The position numbers and the translations under genes were made by a program. The notes under the pieces were generated by a model. The model made no database searches and was not told where the DNA came from. It worked only from the letters and a program-made list of their open reading frames with translations. This document shows, piece by piece, positions 1-6,759 of a stretch of 10,237 bases of DNA. Source of the stretch: Candidatus Curtissbacteria bacterium RIFCSPLOWO2_01_FULL_38_11b (GTDB lineage Bacteria; Patescibacteriota; Microgenomatia; Curtissbacterales; GWA2-41-24); the NCBI GenBank assembly GCA_001774995.1, contig MFBO01000013.1, positions 1 to 10,237 of the forward strand. The letters are read 5' to 3'. How positions within the stretch are numbered: position 1 is the stretch's first letter; the number at the start of each line of letters is the position of its first letter.

Positions 1-1039
1 TGTCTCCCTGATTATCAACCAATACAGGACCTTTGACTGCATCAAAAGCCCTAGTTATTTCTCCTGTTTCTTTTTCAACTATGGAGATTTTGTCCCCAAC
101 TGATCTGATGATTAAAAAATTACCGTTGGGCTCGATGTCAAGCTCTTGAGGATTTTCAACCTGTATCTGGGCTTCAAGAAGAGGTTTCGTTTGCCTTTTT
201 GCAACACCCCTTAAATCCAGCTTATAAATTTTGCCCGTATTTATAAAATACAAGAAGTTTGTGTCAGTGGGATCTACTTTAGGATCAATGCCAGAATAGC
301 TGACGAGCTCTCTTGAATCTTTATCTAGAATTTGAAAAATTGTCTCCTCACACCTCAATTGAAGATCGTCTACCAGCTGAATACGTCCATTAGTGATATG
401 TTCGACATCAAGCTCGGTTCTCCCGCCACCCTTTTCTATTGGCGTCTTTGATCCTGTATCTTTCGGATCAACTCCGAACCATTCATCCGCTACAGTAAAA
501 ACAAACACTGGAACACCCTTCTTTTCCCCTACATCGAAAGCAAGGATCCCCATTTTCCAATCACCAAGGGGCAAAACCAGAGGAGGTTTTCTTAAAAGAT
601 CTTGAGGACTCTTAGTGTCATCATACAACCCAAGGCTATAAAAATTTTGAGCCTTTTCGTACCATTCCTTCTGTAATTTTAGCCCATTGTTTAAAAACCC
701 TAATTGATTAAAAAGATCAACTGGTCTTTGTCCATATTGATGTTGTGATTTCATTCTTATTGAATCCGAAGTGAGATGAGCAATATCGTGACTAGTCGGA
801 TCTAGAGACAACTTAACAGATTTTCCGCTGCTTGGATAAAATTCTGCCTCGTAATGGTCCTTAATTTTCCTAAGAGTTGCTACACATTCACCTATTTTGG
901 CAATGTCAGTGACTTCACCTTGCTGATCTCCTTTAAACCTTTCTGGGGGTAAAAGCTGTGTTTCGACTACTGAAGTAAGAATACTTCTAGCTTCAGTATG
1001 GGGTGCTTGCGGGTTTCTTTCTGTCATAGTGTTGTCCAT
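1..1039 (-). CDS. Uncharacterised protein, partial (3' end outside window), possible beta-propeller-like C-terminal part
   Basis: The frame read leftward from the ATG at 1039 stays open for 346 codons to the window edge, so the C-terminus is missing. I do not recognise the family. The first ~90 residues are polar and charged and have no signal peptide or membrane segment. A middle part (roughly residues 150-190) is rich in beta-strand-like stretches such as LPLGDWKMGILAFDVG. From about residue 250, strand-turn repeats with FLYFINTGKIYKLDLRG and NGNFLIIRSVGDKISIVEKE resemble beta-propeller blades; that resemblance is inference. A second ATG in the same frame lies at 1027. The gene follows the VWA/HEAGH gene on the same strand after a 50-nt gap, so the two may be co-transcribed and act together. 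A TATTAT hexamer 6 nt before ATG 1039 could also give it its own leaderless transcript. It is probably cytoplasmic. Confidence 0.8.
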   Translation of the reverse strand, partial: MDNTMTERNPQAPHTEARSILTSVVETQLLPPERFKGDQQGEVTDIAKIGECVATLRKIKDHYEAEFYPSSGKSVKLSLDPTSHDIAHLTSDSIRMKSQHQYGQRPVDLFNQLGFLNNGLKLQKEWYEKAQNFYSLGLYDDTKSPQDLLRKPPLVLPLGDWKMGILAFDVGEKKGVPVFVFTVADEWFGVDPKDTGSKTPIEKGGGRTELDVEHITNGRIQLVDDLQLRCEETIFQILDKDSRELVSYSGIDPKVDPTDTNFLYFINTGKIYKLDLRGVAKRQTKPLLEAQIQVENPQELDIEPNGNFLIIRSVGDKISIVEKETGEITRAFDAVKGPVLVDNQGD

Positions 1040-1045
1040 ATTTTA

Positions 1046-1051
1046 ATAATA
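1046..1051 (-). promoter_or_regulatory. Candidate -10 element for the left-edge gene
   Basis: On the minus strand TATTAT is followed by six bases and then the ATG at 1039. Transcription would start at or next to the start codon. No convincing -35 and no Shine-Dalgarno sequence is visible. The surrounding DNA is AT-rich, so on its own this match is weak. Confidence 0.3.
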
Positions 1052-1089
1052 GCGCGAATAATTGCAAGGTGCTATCTGCTTTTCGCCCT

Positions 1090-3426
1090 TTATGAAAAGA
1101 AGCGCTGAAATTGAATAAGGTTCGTGCGTAGAACTCGAAATGCTTCATCTGGTAATGTTTCAAAATTCTCTGGGTAAGCACAATTACTTTCGCCGAAATA
1201 AAAGTTTAAGTAATCTTGAATCTGCTGTTTTTGTCCAGAGTCTCCTGATAATCCAAAAGCCTTAAATGTTAGTCTTCCTCGATTTTCTTCGATGTAATCC
1301 TTTAGCTCTTGTCCGACTAGACCTAGATTCGCTTCTCCGTCTGTAATGATATAAATTATCCCATGGCAATCTTTTAATCTTCTTCTTTGGTCGTTCATGG
1401 CTTCAATTGTCAACTTTAATCCCTCATAAAGGTTGGTACGAGGAGCGGTTCCTTCGGTAGCATCAATCAATCTGGGTTTAATTCTATAGCTTGGATCATC
1501 AAAGTCTTCTTTGAAATCTTTCCAAACTTCTGCTTCGGTACCAAAAGCCACACCCATAAAGGGAATATTCATATCATGATTAACTTTACTGAAAAAAATG
1601 GCAACTTTGCGGGCTAGTTCTGCTTTTTCTCCTTGCATCGACCCGGTGTTATCAACTAGAAGCCCAACAAAAAGTCTGGGTTCTCCTGTTGGAACCTCGA
1701 CTTGCCTTTGCCAAAATTGTTCGTTACCAAGCGGAGCTTTTTTAATAAGTTCTCGTCTGTCAAATTTAGGCCCCGAGAAGTAACCGGGTTCGTATTTAGA
1801 CTCTTTTTTTCTTGGAATAACTTTTTCTATAGCCTGCCTGAAATTCCTAACGTGTGCATACATGCTGTCCTCTAGCGCTTGATAAAGTAAGAATTTTCCC
1901 CGTTCGGTTTCCGGGTCAAAACCTGCTTTTTGCATTTCAATCTTTTCCCTCCTTTGGGCATCTAGCTGACGCAAAACCTCTTCTTGTTGACGCCTTTGTT
2001 CATCTTCTTGAGCAGATTCTTCAGCCTCCTGGGCTTCAACTTCGCGAACGGCTTCTTCGTAGTCCTCCTCCGCTTGTTTTTGAGTTTTCTCACTTGCAAG
2101 TTGAGGTGCAACTTCATATTGACCAGTCTGTCGGTTTTTCTTTAGCTTTAAAAGTTTTGAAAGCTTATCTTTGAGCCAGTCTTTTTGAACCTCATCTATT
2201 TCTTCTCTTGCTTTTTTCTCAAGTTCCGCTTTCTCCTCAGGAGTTAAGCTGTCTAGTGCTTCTTGCAGTTGCCGCATTTGTTCGTCTGTAAATTGCGAGA
2301 GGTCAATCTTTTCTTCTTTTGACTTTCGCTCTTCTTTTTGAGGTTGCTCCGGCTCTTCTTCTCTGTCCTTGAAAATGGCCTTTCTTAATCTCGAAAGAAA
2401 CCCTTTATTGTCCGGTTTCTGTCCACTCTTGCTGCTATCCGTACCTCCTTCACCTTCTTTTTCCTCAACTTGGGTAGGTCCACTTTCTTGTTTGCCTCCA
2501 GGAAACGAAGGTGGTGCTATTTCTCCTTGGCCGTTTTGACTAGAAACTGTTTGTCCAGGCTCTCCTGCACCCTGTCCCGATTGCTGTTGACCTTTTTGAC
2601 CTTTCATACCTTTTTGCTTAGCCATTTGACGCTTTTGTTCTTGTTCAATGTCTTTTTTCTCTAGTGGTTTAGCAATGTCCCAAATTTGCGATTGCAACGC
2701 TTTTCTCTGCTCAACATCCGTGTTTGTGAAATACTGTTCAAGTAGCGGTCTTGCTAAATTCGTGGCTTCGCCAACGTCTGTACCTTCAAGTTCTGTAATA
2801 GGCTCGCCATGTAGCCACACATTAAATGAATTGTAGGCAAACTGAACCATTTTGGGTCGGTCACCAATTGGCGATTCGGTTAGGCGGTCTTGTAAATCTT
2901 TTGCCTGATTAATTCTGATTTGTCTATCAATAGCTGGAGATTCTTCACCCTCCAGACTATTAACTCTTGGGTCTTCAACACCTTCAAAAGTGATCCAGAA
3001 GCTGGTAGGTAAATGTCCTTCGTCCTTTGCCTGCTTTTGGCCTTCAATCATTAGGCGAAAATCCGTGTATTTGGCATGACCGGCTTCATGGTGCAAGAGA
3101 GTGGTGATCTGATCAAGAGACATCTCTTGGGCAGACGGTTCATCATAAATAATCTGTTTAGGAACAAAGGCTTCCTGGGGAAGATCGTCTAGTGACTCTC
3201 TCTCACCGGTAATATATTTTTCAATCTCCGGCGTTACCTTTAGATCTAGTGAACAGGCCCAAAGCCCTTTCTGGCGAGATGGTAAAACTTGAATATCGTA
3301 GCGTCTGGAAAAAACACGGCCCAGATGGGCAATCAGTCTTCTTCTCTCCAGTCGTTCTGCTTCGGGTTTGATCTGGTGTGACTTTTCTGGTGGATGTGCA
3401 GCCAACGTTTCAGTTTCAGTTCTCAT
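1090..3426 (-). CDS. VWA-domain protein with N-terminal HEAGH metalloprotease-like motif
   Basis: This is a 778-residue protein with no signal peptide or membrane helix, so it is probably cytoplasmic. Residues 113-117 are HEAGH, a zinc-binding HExxH motif, and the downstream FEGVEDPRV (E151) could supply the third zinc ligand. Residues ~265-350 are a low-complexity Q/G/K/E linker, and ~370-560 are strongly charged, coiled-coil-like and rich in E, Q and K. The C-terminal ~200 residues are a von Willebrand A domain: DNTGS at 592-596 fits the MIDAS DxSxS motif with Thr in the second position, and a later IITDGE supplies the MIDAS aspartate. The architecture recalls CobT/NorD-type VWA proteins, which work with MoxR-like AAA+ ATPases; no such ATPase is in the window. 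It is transcribed divergently from dnaA and lies 50 nt upstream of the left-edge gene. Whether the HEAGH site is catalytic is unknown. The start at 3426 is supported by a -10-like TACAAT six bases upstream. Confidence 0.9.
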   Translation of the reverse strand: MRTETETLAAHPPEKSHQIKPEAERLERRRLIAHLGRVFSRRYDIQVLPSRQKGLWACSLDLKVTPEIEKYITGERESLDDLPQEAFVPKQIIYDEPSAQEMSLDQITTLLHHEAGHAKYTDFRLMIEGQKQAKDEGHLPTSFWITFEGVEDPRVNSLEGEESPAIDRQIRINQAKDLQDRLTESPIGDRPKMVQFAYNSFNVWLHGEPITELEGTDVGEATNLARPLLEQYFTNTDVEQRKALQSQIWDIAKPLEKKDIEQEQKRQMAKQKGMKGQKGQQQSGQGAGEPGQTVSSQNGQGEIAPPSFPGGKQESGPTQVEEKEGEGGTDSSKSGQKPDNKGFLSRLRKAIFKDREEEPEQPQKEERKSKEEKIDLSQFTDEQMRQLQEALDSLTPEEKAELEKKAREEIDEVQKDWLKDKLSKLLKLKKNRQTGQYEVAPQLASEKTQKQAEEDYEEAVREVEAQEAEESAQEDEQRRQQEEVLRQLDAQRREKIEMQKAGFDPETERGKFLLYQALEDSMYAHVRNFRQAIEKVIPRKKESKYEPGYFSGPKFDRRELIKKAPLGNEQFWQRQVEVPTGEPRLFVGLLVDNTGSMQGEKAELARKVAIFFSKVNHDMNIPFMGVAFGTEAEVWKDFKEDFDDPSYRIKPRLIDATEGTAPRTNLYEGLKLTIEAMNDQRRRLKDCHGIIYIITDGEANLGLVGQELKDYIEENRGRLTFKAFGLSGDSGQKQQIQDYLNFYFGESNCAYPENFETLPDEAFRVLRTNLIQFQRFFS

Positions 3427-3432
3427 ACTAAC

Positions 3433-3438
3433 ATTGTA
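3433..3438 (-). promoter_or_regulatory. Candidate -10 element for the VWA gene (leaderless)
   Basis: Minus-strand TACAAT is followed by six bases and then the ATG at 3426, which puts the expected +1 on the A of the start codon. No good -35 lies 16-18 nt upstream, and no Shine-Dalgarno sequence precedes this ATG. Confidence 0.35.
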
Positions 3439-3555
3439 ATACTAATGTGGGGAACTTTAGATTTATGAGAGGTTTTAAACACTATAAACTTAATCCCTAG
3501 ACCAAACTGGTGTCTTTAACCTAACCTCCTCACTAATTACTCTTGGTTCCCGCAT

Positions 3556-3564
3556 TTGTCCACA
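3556..3564 (+). promoter_or_regulatory. DnaA box upstream of dnaA
   Basis: TTGTCCACA differs from the E. coli consensus TTATCCACA at one position and is identical to the box at 5112-5120 in the dnaA-dnaN spacer. It lies about 16 nt before the candidate dnaA -35, a good position for autorepression by DnaA. Confidence 0.6.
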
Positions 3565-3579
3565 ATGTTATTTACCCCG

Positions 3580-3609
3580 TTGACAATTGTTGATAAGTTT
3601 TGCAATGAT
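3580..3609 (+). promoter_or_regulatory. dnaA: Candidate dnaA promoter
   Basis: A perfect TTGACA -35 (3580-3585) is followed after 18 bases by AATGAT (3604-3609), preceded by TG at 3601-3602 as in an extended -10. Transcription would start near 3616, leaving a leader of about 130 nt with two hairpins. The -10 matches the consensus at only four of six positions. Confidence 0.4.
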
Positions 3610-3615
3610 GGTTAA

Positions 3616-3633
3616 TACCTTAATCTCAAGGTA
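3616..3633 (+). promoter_or_regulatory. Short hairpin in the putative dnaA leader
   Basis: TACCTT, a six-base loop, then AAGGTA form a perfect 6-bp stem right at the predicted transcription start. It could equally be a protein-binding dyad. Confidence 0.3.
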
Positions 3634-3658
3634 CTTTCTATCAGCCTCAATGATTATT

Positions 3659-3682
3659 TCTCTTTGAATTAAACCAAAGAGA
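3659..3682 (+). promoter_or_regulatory. Perfect 8-bp inverted repeat in the dnaA leader
   Basis: TCTCTTTG, the eight-base loop AATTAAAC, then CAAAGAGA form a perfect stem about 65 nt before the dnaA start codon. No U-tract follows, so it is not a simple terminator. A regulator-binding dyad or an mRNA structure is possible. Confidence 0.4.
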
Positions 3683-3747
3683 CGCCTGCATTTTTATATC
3701 TTGCGACAAATTTTAATTTAATAACAATTACTTAAGGACTTGTAATA

Positions 3748-5103
3748 ATGCAAAAAGACGGACAAAAAATCTGGAGAGCTATCTTACTGGGCATTAAATC
3801 TCAAGTATCTTTATCAACCTTTAAGACATGGTTTGAAGGGTCATACGCCTTAGATTTTAGGCAAATTCCCAACAAAAAATTGCTTGTTGTCGGTATTAAA
3901 AACAACTTTATTAAGGAGCAGATAGAAACCAAGTATATGCAGGTAATTAGCACCGTTTTAGAAGATAAGGGGCTTCGGGACATAGAAGTAGAATTTAGAG
4001 TATCACAAAGTTTACCAAAAACAGATAAGAGCGCCCCACTTTTTTCCGGTATGCCACAAAATTTTATCGCCAATACAAAAAAATCCGGCGCCTTAAACGC
4101 AGGTTTAAGTTTTGAAAATTTTGTGGTCGGTTTTTCAAATAATTTGGCACATTTGGCAGCTAGTCAGGTGGCTGGGAATCTTGGGCGTCTTTACAACCCG
4201 CTTCTAATTTACGGTCCGACAGGTGTTGGCAAAACACATCTTTTGCATGCAATTGGCAATGAGGTTAAATCTATTACAGTTGATCTTAAAACTTTATATG
4301 TTGCGGCAGAAAAATTTACAAACGACTATATTGAATCTCTGCGCAATAAAACTCAGCAGCTATTTAGACAAAAGTATCGATTAGTAGATTTGCTTCTGGT
4401 CGACGATGTTCAATTCTTTGCTGGCAAAGAAAGCACCCAGGACGAGTTTTTCAACTGTTTTAATGAACTGACTCTATCGGGAAAGCAGGTTGTTATAGTG
4501 TGCGATCGCCATCCGAGAGAACTGGGTAGGCTCAAGGAAAGACTTGCTAGCCGGTTTTTGGGCGGGATGGTTGCTGATATTGGCTTACCGGATTTGGAAA
4601 TGAAGATTGCTATTCTTAAAGAAAAATGCCAGGCAAGACGTGTTAATTTAGATAACGATTTAATAACATTAATTGCCTCCGAAAGTCAGGGAGGAGCGCG
4701 TGAACTCGAGGGAATCTTAGCTTCAACTATTGCTCAGATCAAAATATCTAACGGTCGGCTTAAGTGGGACCAAATAAAAACTTTTGTTGCAAAAAACAGC
4801 TACGGCAAAAAGCCTGAACCTACTCCTAACGAACTTGTTGGTGCTGTTTGTGCCTATTTCAAACTTGAATCCTCATTTTTAAAAAGCCAATCTAGAAAGG
4901 CTTCTTTAGTGTTAGCAAGACAAGTTCTTATGTATTTACTCAGAAAAGAGCTTGGTCTCCCTTTGGAGACTGTCGGTAAAATGCTTGGAGGGCGTGATCA
5001 TTCGACAGTTATTCATGGTGTTGAAAAGATCGAAAACAAAGTTACCAGTGATTTTTCTTTTCGTGACGAAATCCTGCGGATTAAATCCTTAATCCACAAC
5101 TGA
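3748..5103 (+). CDS. dnaA: Chromosomal replication initiator protein DnaA
   Basis: This is a full-length DnaA (451 aa), the AAA+ ATPase that binds DnaA boxes and opens the origin. Domain I (about residues 1-85) has the typical IWRAILLGIKSQVSLSTFKTW start. A short linker leads to the AAA+ core with Walker A GPTGVGKT at 156-163, Walker B LLLVDDVQFF with D219-D220, and the ERLASRF arginine-finger (box VII) segment. Domain IV carries the DNA-binding signature GGRDHSTVIHGVEKIE beginning near residue 414. The ATG is preceded by AAGGA with a 9-nt spacing, one of the few clear Shine-Dalgarno sites here. A DnaA box and TTGACA promoter lie upstream, and a box cluster lies between it and dnaN. Nothing looks truncated. 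The domain II linker is short, as in small genomes. Confidence 0.98.
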   Translation: MQKDGQKIWRAILLGIKSQVSLSTFKTWFEGSYALDFRQIPNKKLLVVGIKNNFIKEQIETKYMQVISTVLEDKGLRDIEVEFRVSQSLPKTDKSAPLFSGMPQNFIANTKKSGALNAGLSFENFVVGFSNNLAHLAASQVAGNLGRLYNPLLIYGPTGVGKTHLLHAIGNEVKSITVDLKTLYVAAEKFTNDYIESLRNKTQQLFRQKYRLVDLLLVDDVQFFAGKESTQDEFFNCFNELTLSGKQVVIVCDRHPRELGRLKERLASRFLGGMVADIGLPDLEMKIAILKEKCQARRVNLDNDLITLIASESQGGARELEGILASTIAQIKISNGRLKWDQIKTFVAKNSYGKKPEPTPNELVGAVCAYFKLESSFLKSQSRKASLVLARQVLMYLLRKELGLPLETVGKMLGGRDHSTVIHGVEKIENKVTSDFSFRDEILRIKSLIHN

Positions 5104-5111
5104 ATACTTAG

Positions 5112-5120
5112 TTGTCCACA
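5112..5120 (+). promoter_or_regulatory. DnaA box 1 of the oriC spacer
   Basis: TTGTCCACA has one mismatch to TTATCCACA, lies 8 nt after the dnaA stop codon, and is the same sequence as the box upstream of dnaA. Confidence 0.65.
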
Positions 5121-5131
5121 AAAACATTATG

Positions 5132-5140
5132 TTGTCAACA
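5132..5140 (+). promoter_or_regulatory. Degenerate DnaA box 2
   Basis: TTGTCAACA has two mismatches to the consensus but one to its neighbour, with start-to-start spacing of 20 nt and the same orientation. That spacing is about two helical turns and would suit cooperative DnaA binding. Confidence 0.4.
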
Positions 5141-5155
5141 ATAACCGGGGTCTTG

Positions 5156-5164
5156 TGTGGATAA
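5156..5164 (-). promoter_or_regulatory. Perfect consensus DnaA box 3
   Basis: TGTGGATAA on the plus strand is the reverse complement of TTATCCACA, an exact consensus match. It faces the other two boxes. Confidence 0.75.
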
Positions 5165-5286
5165 CATTATGCAAAGATGCTTAGCTTGAAGGTAAGGGTA
5201 CTTATTAAGGTATCAACAAGTCTATGACTAGTACTGCTTTATTAACTACTTAAAATAGTAAGGCCATATTTTGGGGAAACGTTGGG

Positions 5287-5316
5287 TTGACTGGTTATAT
5301 ATATTTTGCGTATTAT
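5287..5316 (+). promoter_or_regulatory. dnaN: Candidate dnaN promoter
   Basis: TTGACT (5287-5292), an 18-base AT-rich spacer and TATTAT (5311-5316) match the sigma-70 consensus well. Transcription would start near 5323, about 38 nt before the dnaN ATG. This suggests dnaN can be expressed independently of dnaA. Confidence 0.5.
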
Positions 5317-5360
5317 AACCCTAACTCCTTCCCGACTGGTTCTCTCTGCCCCATAAAAAA

Positions 5361-6608
5361 ATGAAGATTAAGATACCACAAGCGGATTTCTCTAGGGCTC
5401 TTCTTGCCAGTGGAAAGTCAATTTTGCCTCGAGCAAACCTGCCAATTCTAGCCAACGTGTTAATTAAAGCTGCGGGTAAAGAACTGGAGCTTTTGGCAAC
5501 CAACCTGGAGACGGCAACAAGAGTGGTTTTGGAAAGTAAAGTAGAAAGCGGCGGTGAAGCTACGGTTAACGGGAAGACATTGTTTGAGTTTATATCGCAG
5601 TTGCCAGAAGGTGAAATCATAATTGAAAAGCTTGGCGAGGAGCTGGTTGTTTCTTGCAAGGGGTACAGCGGTAGGTTTACGACTATGCCCGCTGAGGAGT
5701 TTCCAGCTATCCCTAAAGTTGAAAAAGGGATACTAATAGAGCTTGATTGTGATTCTTTTGTCAACGGAGTATCAAGAGTAGTATTCAGTGCAGCCCAGGA
5801 CGAGGGACGGCCGATTTTAACCGGGGTCTTGTGCGACCTAGCTAAAAGCCGACTTAAAATGGTGGCAACGGATGGGTACAGGTTAAGTTTTGAGGAGATT
5901 AATGCAAAGGGGGCGAATGCTAGTTCAAGTATAAAATTTAATATACCGGCCAAAGCCTTGGGGGAGTTTGCAAAGATTATTATAGAAAGGGGTATGGTTG
6001 GCGAGGAAGCTAATAAAGGGGATAGCAGAAACTTTAGCCTTATGGTATCTGAGGGGTTGAACCAGGTAAGTTTTAAGCTTGGAGGACATAACGGTAAAGA
6101 CGCCGCCGAAGGCCCGCTTCACAGCGAGGCGAGCGAGCCTCGTCCTAAAGGGCGGGAACAGGTTGAATTTACGTCCAGGTTGATTGAAGGTGAATTCCCA
6201 AACTGGCAAAAAATTATTCCTGGTAGTTTTAATACAAAGGTAAAAATCGCCAAAGACGAATTTATAAAGTTAGTTCGAATTGCCTCGATTTTTGCACGAG
6301 ATGCGGGCAATATTGTTAAGCTTAAATTTGAACCTTCAGCGGGAGGTTCTGGCAGAGGTGGGAAGTTTAGCGTAAATGCAGCCAGCAGTCAAACAGGATC
6401 AAGTGAAGCAGCCAGCGATGTTGAAATTGAGGGCAAGGGGGGGGAAATGGCTTTTAATTTTCGTTACCTTTTGGAAGTTTTGGCGCAAGTTCCTGGCAAT
6501 GAAGTCTACTTTGAGATGAACGAGAGTTTAAACCCGGGAAAGCTTACTACGGTAGATCCTAAGGACCCCTTTTTCCACATCATAATGCCGGTTAGATTGC
6601 AGAGCTAG
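5361..6608 (+). CDS. dnaN: DNA polymerase III beta subunit (sliding clamp)
   Basis: The product is the ring-shaped clamp that tethers the replicative polymerase to DNA. At 415 aa it is longer than the usual 365-380. Family landmarks include the KIPQADFSRAL start, NLPILANVLI, EEFPAIP, RPILTGVL, ATDGYRLS, EGEFPNWQKIIP at the start of domain III, and the C-terminal IIMPVRL. Part of the extra length is an insertion near residues 245-267, in the loop just before the strand VEFTSRLIEGEFP; it is encoded by a GC-rich palindrome. Another loose Gly/Ser-rich stretch lies near residues 328-355 (GGSGRGG, SSQTGSSEAA). Both fall in expected surface loops, so the clamp should be functional. The ATG at 5361 has no Shine-Dalgarno; the preceding bases are AT-rich. 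It is flanked by dnaA and dciA on the same strand. Confidence 0.97.
   Translation: MKIKIPQADFSRALLASGKSILPRANLPILANVLIKAAGKELELLATNLETATRVVLESKVESGGEATVNGKTLFEFISQLPEGEIIIEKLGEELVVSCKGYSGRFTTMPAEEFPAIPKVEKGILIELDCDSFVNGVSRVVFSAAQDEGRPILTGVLCDLAKSRLKMVATDGYRLSFEEINAKGANASSSIKFNIPAKALGEFAKIIIERGMVGEEANKGDSRNFSLMVSEGLNQVSFKLGGHNGKDAAEGPLHSEASEPRPKGREQVEFTSRLIEGEFPNWQKIIPGSFNTKVKIAKDEFIKLVRIASIFARDAGNIVKLKFEPSAGGSGRGGKFSVNAASSQTGSSEAASDVEIEGKGGEMAFNFRYLLEVLAQVPGNEVYFEMNESLNPGKLTTVDPKDPFFHIIMPVRLQS
6113..6156 (+). repeat. GC-rich palindromic in-frame insertion in dnaN
   Basis: An inner 6-bp stem (CGAGGC 6125-6130, loop GAGCGA, GCCTCG 6137-6142) lies within an outer 5-bp stem (CCCGC 6113-6117 with GCGGG 6152-6156). 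The stretch is far more GC-rich than the rest of dnaN and codes for about residues 251-266 with no frame disruption. It resembles small palindromic elements that insert in frame into bacterial genes (compare Rickettsia palindromic elements), but I cannot show other copies in this window. Confidence 0.45.
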
Positions 6609-6711
6609 CGGTGTCGAGTGTTAAAAAGTTAGCAGCTTGTCTTGTATGGTTTATTGAGAAGTAAGTGGTTTGATAGAATTTTCAATTTTTAATTTGAAAT
6701 TTTTGTTTGTT

Positions 6712-6746
6712 AATTGTCAATTGTCAGTTGTTAGTGGTCAGTTGTA
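6712..6746 (+). repeat. Five tandem copies of a 7-bp unit
   Basis: The units are AATTGTC, AATTGTC, AGTTGTT, AGTGGTC and AGTTGTA. A sixth, weaker unit (GTTTGTT) precedes them at 6705-6711. The array supplies the -35 (TTGTCA) and the whole spacer of the dciA promoter, so a change in copy number could alter dciA expression. Confidence 0.6.
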
Positions 6747-6750
6747 TACT
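6721..6750 (+). promoter_or_regulatory. dciA: Candidate dciA promoter
   Basis: TTGTCA (6721-6726), 18 bases, then TATACT (6745-6750); each hexamer is one base off consensus. The start codon follows nine bases after the -10, so the mRNA leader would be about 0-3 nt and there is no room for a Shine-Dalgarno sequence. Confidence 0.5.
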
Positions 6751-6759
6751 TCGTAAGAA

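Larger units (their letters stand above)
3427..3747. other. Divergent VWA-dnaA intergenic region
   Basis: These 321 bases separate the VWA gene (leftward) from dnaA (rightward). I see no credible small gene here. The region holds a candidate VWA promoter, a DnaA box (3556-3564), a TTGACA promoter candidate (3580-3609) and two hairpins in what would be the dnaA leader. A weaker DnaA-box-like TGTGGGGAA lies at 3446-3454. The region could act as an autoregulatory site for dnaA and as part of a bipartite origin with the dnaA-dnaN spacer. Confidence 0.6.
5104..5360. other. oriC: Probable oriC: dnaA-dnaN intergenic region
   Basis: This 257-bp non-coding spacer starts right after the dnaA stop and holds three DnaA-box-like sites within 53 bp: TTGTCCACA (5112-5120, +), TTGTCAACA (5132-5140, +) and a perfect inverted TTATCCACA (5156-5164, -). 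AT-rich stretches that could unwind lie at about 5235-5275 and 5295-5318. Known bacterial origins often sit beside dnaA, so oriC is the natural reading, but strand-skew data are needed. The right end also holds the dnaN promoter. Confidence 0.65.
6609..6759. other. dnaN-dciA spacer with AT dyad and 7-bp tandem repeats
   Basis: This non-coding stretch holds a weak AT-rich dyad (TTTCAA 6680-6685, TTGAAA 6694-6699, followed by a T run), possibly a poor dnaN terminator. It is followed by five 7-bp tandem repeats that run into the dciA promoter. Confidence 0.5.

Noticed and set aside
393..605. 70-aa plus-strand frame at the left end
   Set aside because: It is antisense to the continuous 346-codon minus-strand gene.
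993..1181. 62-aa minus-strand frame across the VWA stop and the next start
   Set aside because: It overlaps both neighbouring genes in another frame and shows no motif.
5225..5275. DnaA-trio motif in the origin spacer
   Set aside because: Only one or two TAG/TAA triplets in register; not distinguishable from chance in AT-rich DNA.
5321..5953. 210-codon minus-strand open frame opposite dnaN
   Set aside because: It lies wholly against the clear dnaN gene, is Ser/Thr/Leu-rich with no recognisable motif, and is a typical antisense shadow.
6680..6704. AT-rich dyad after dnaN as a terminator
   Set aside because: The stem is only six A/T-rich pairs; too weak to call.
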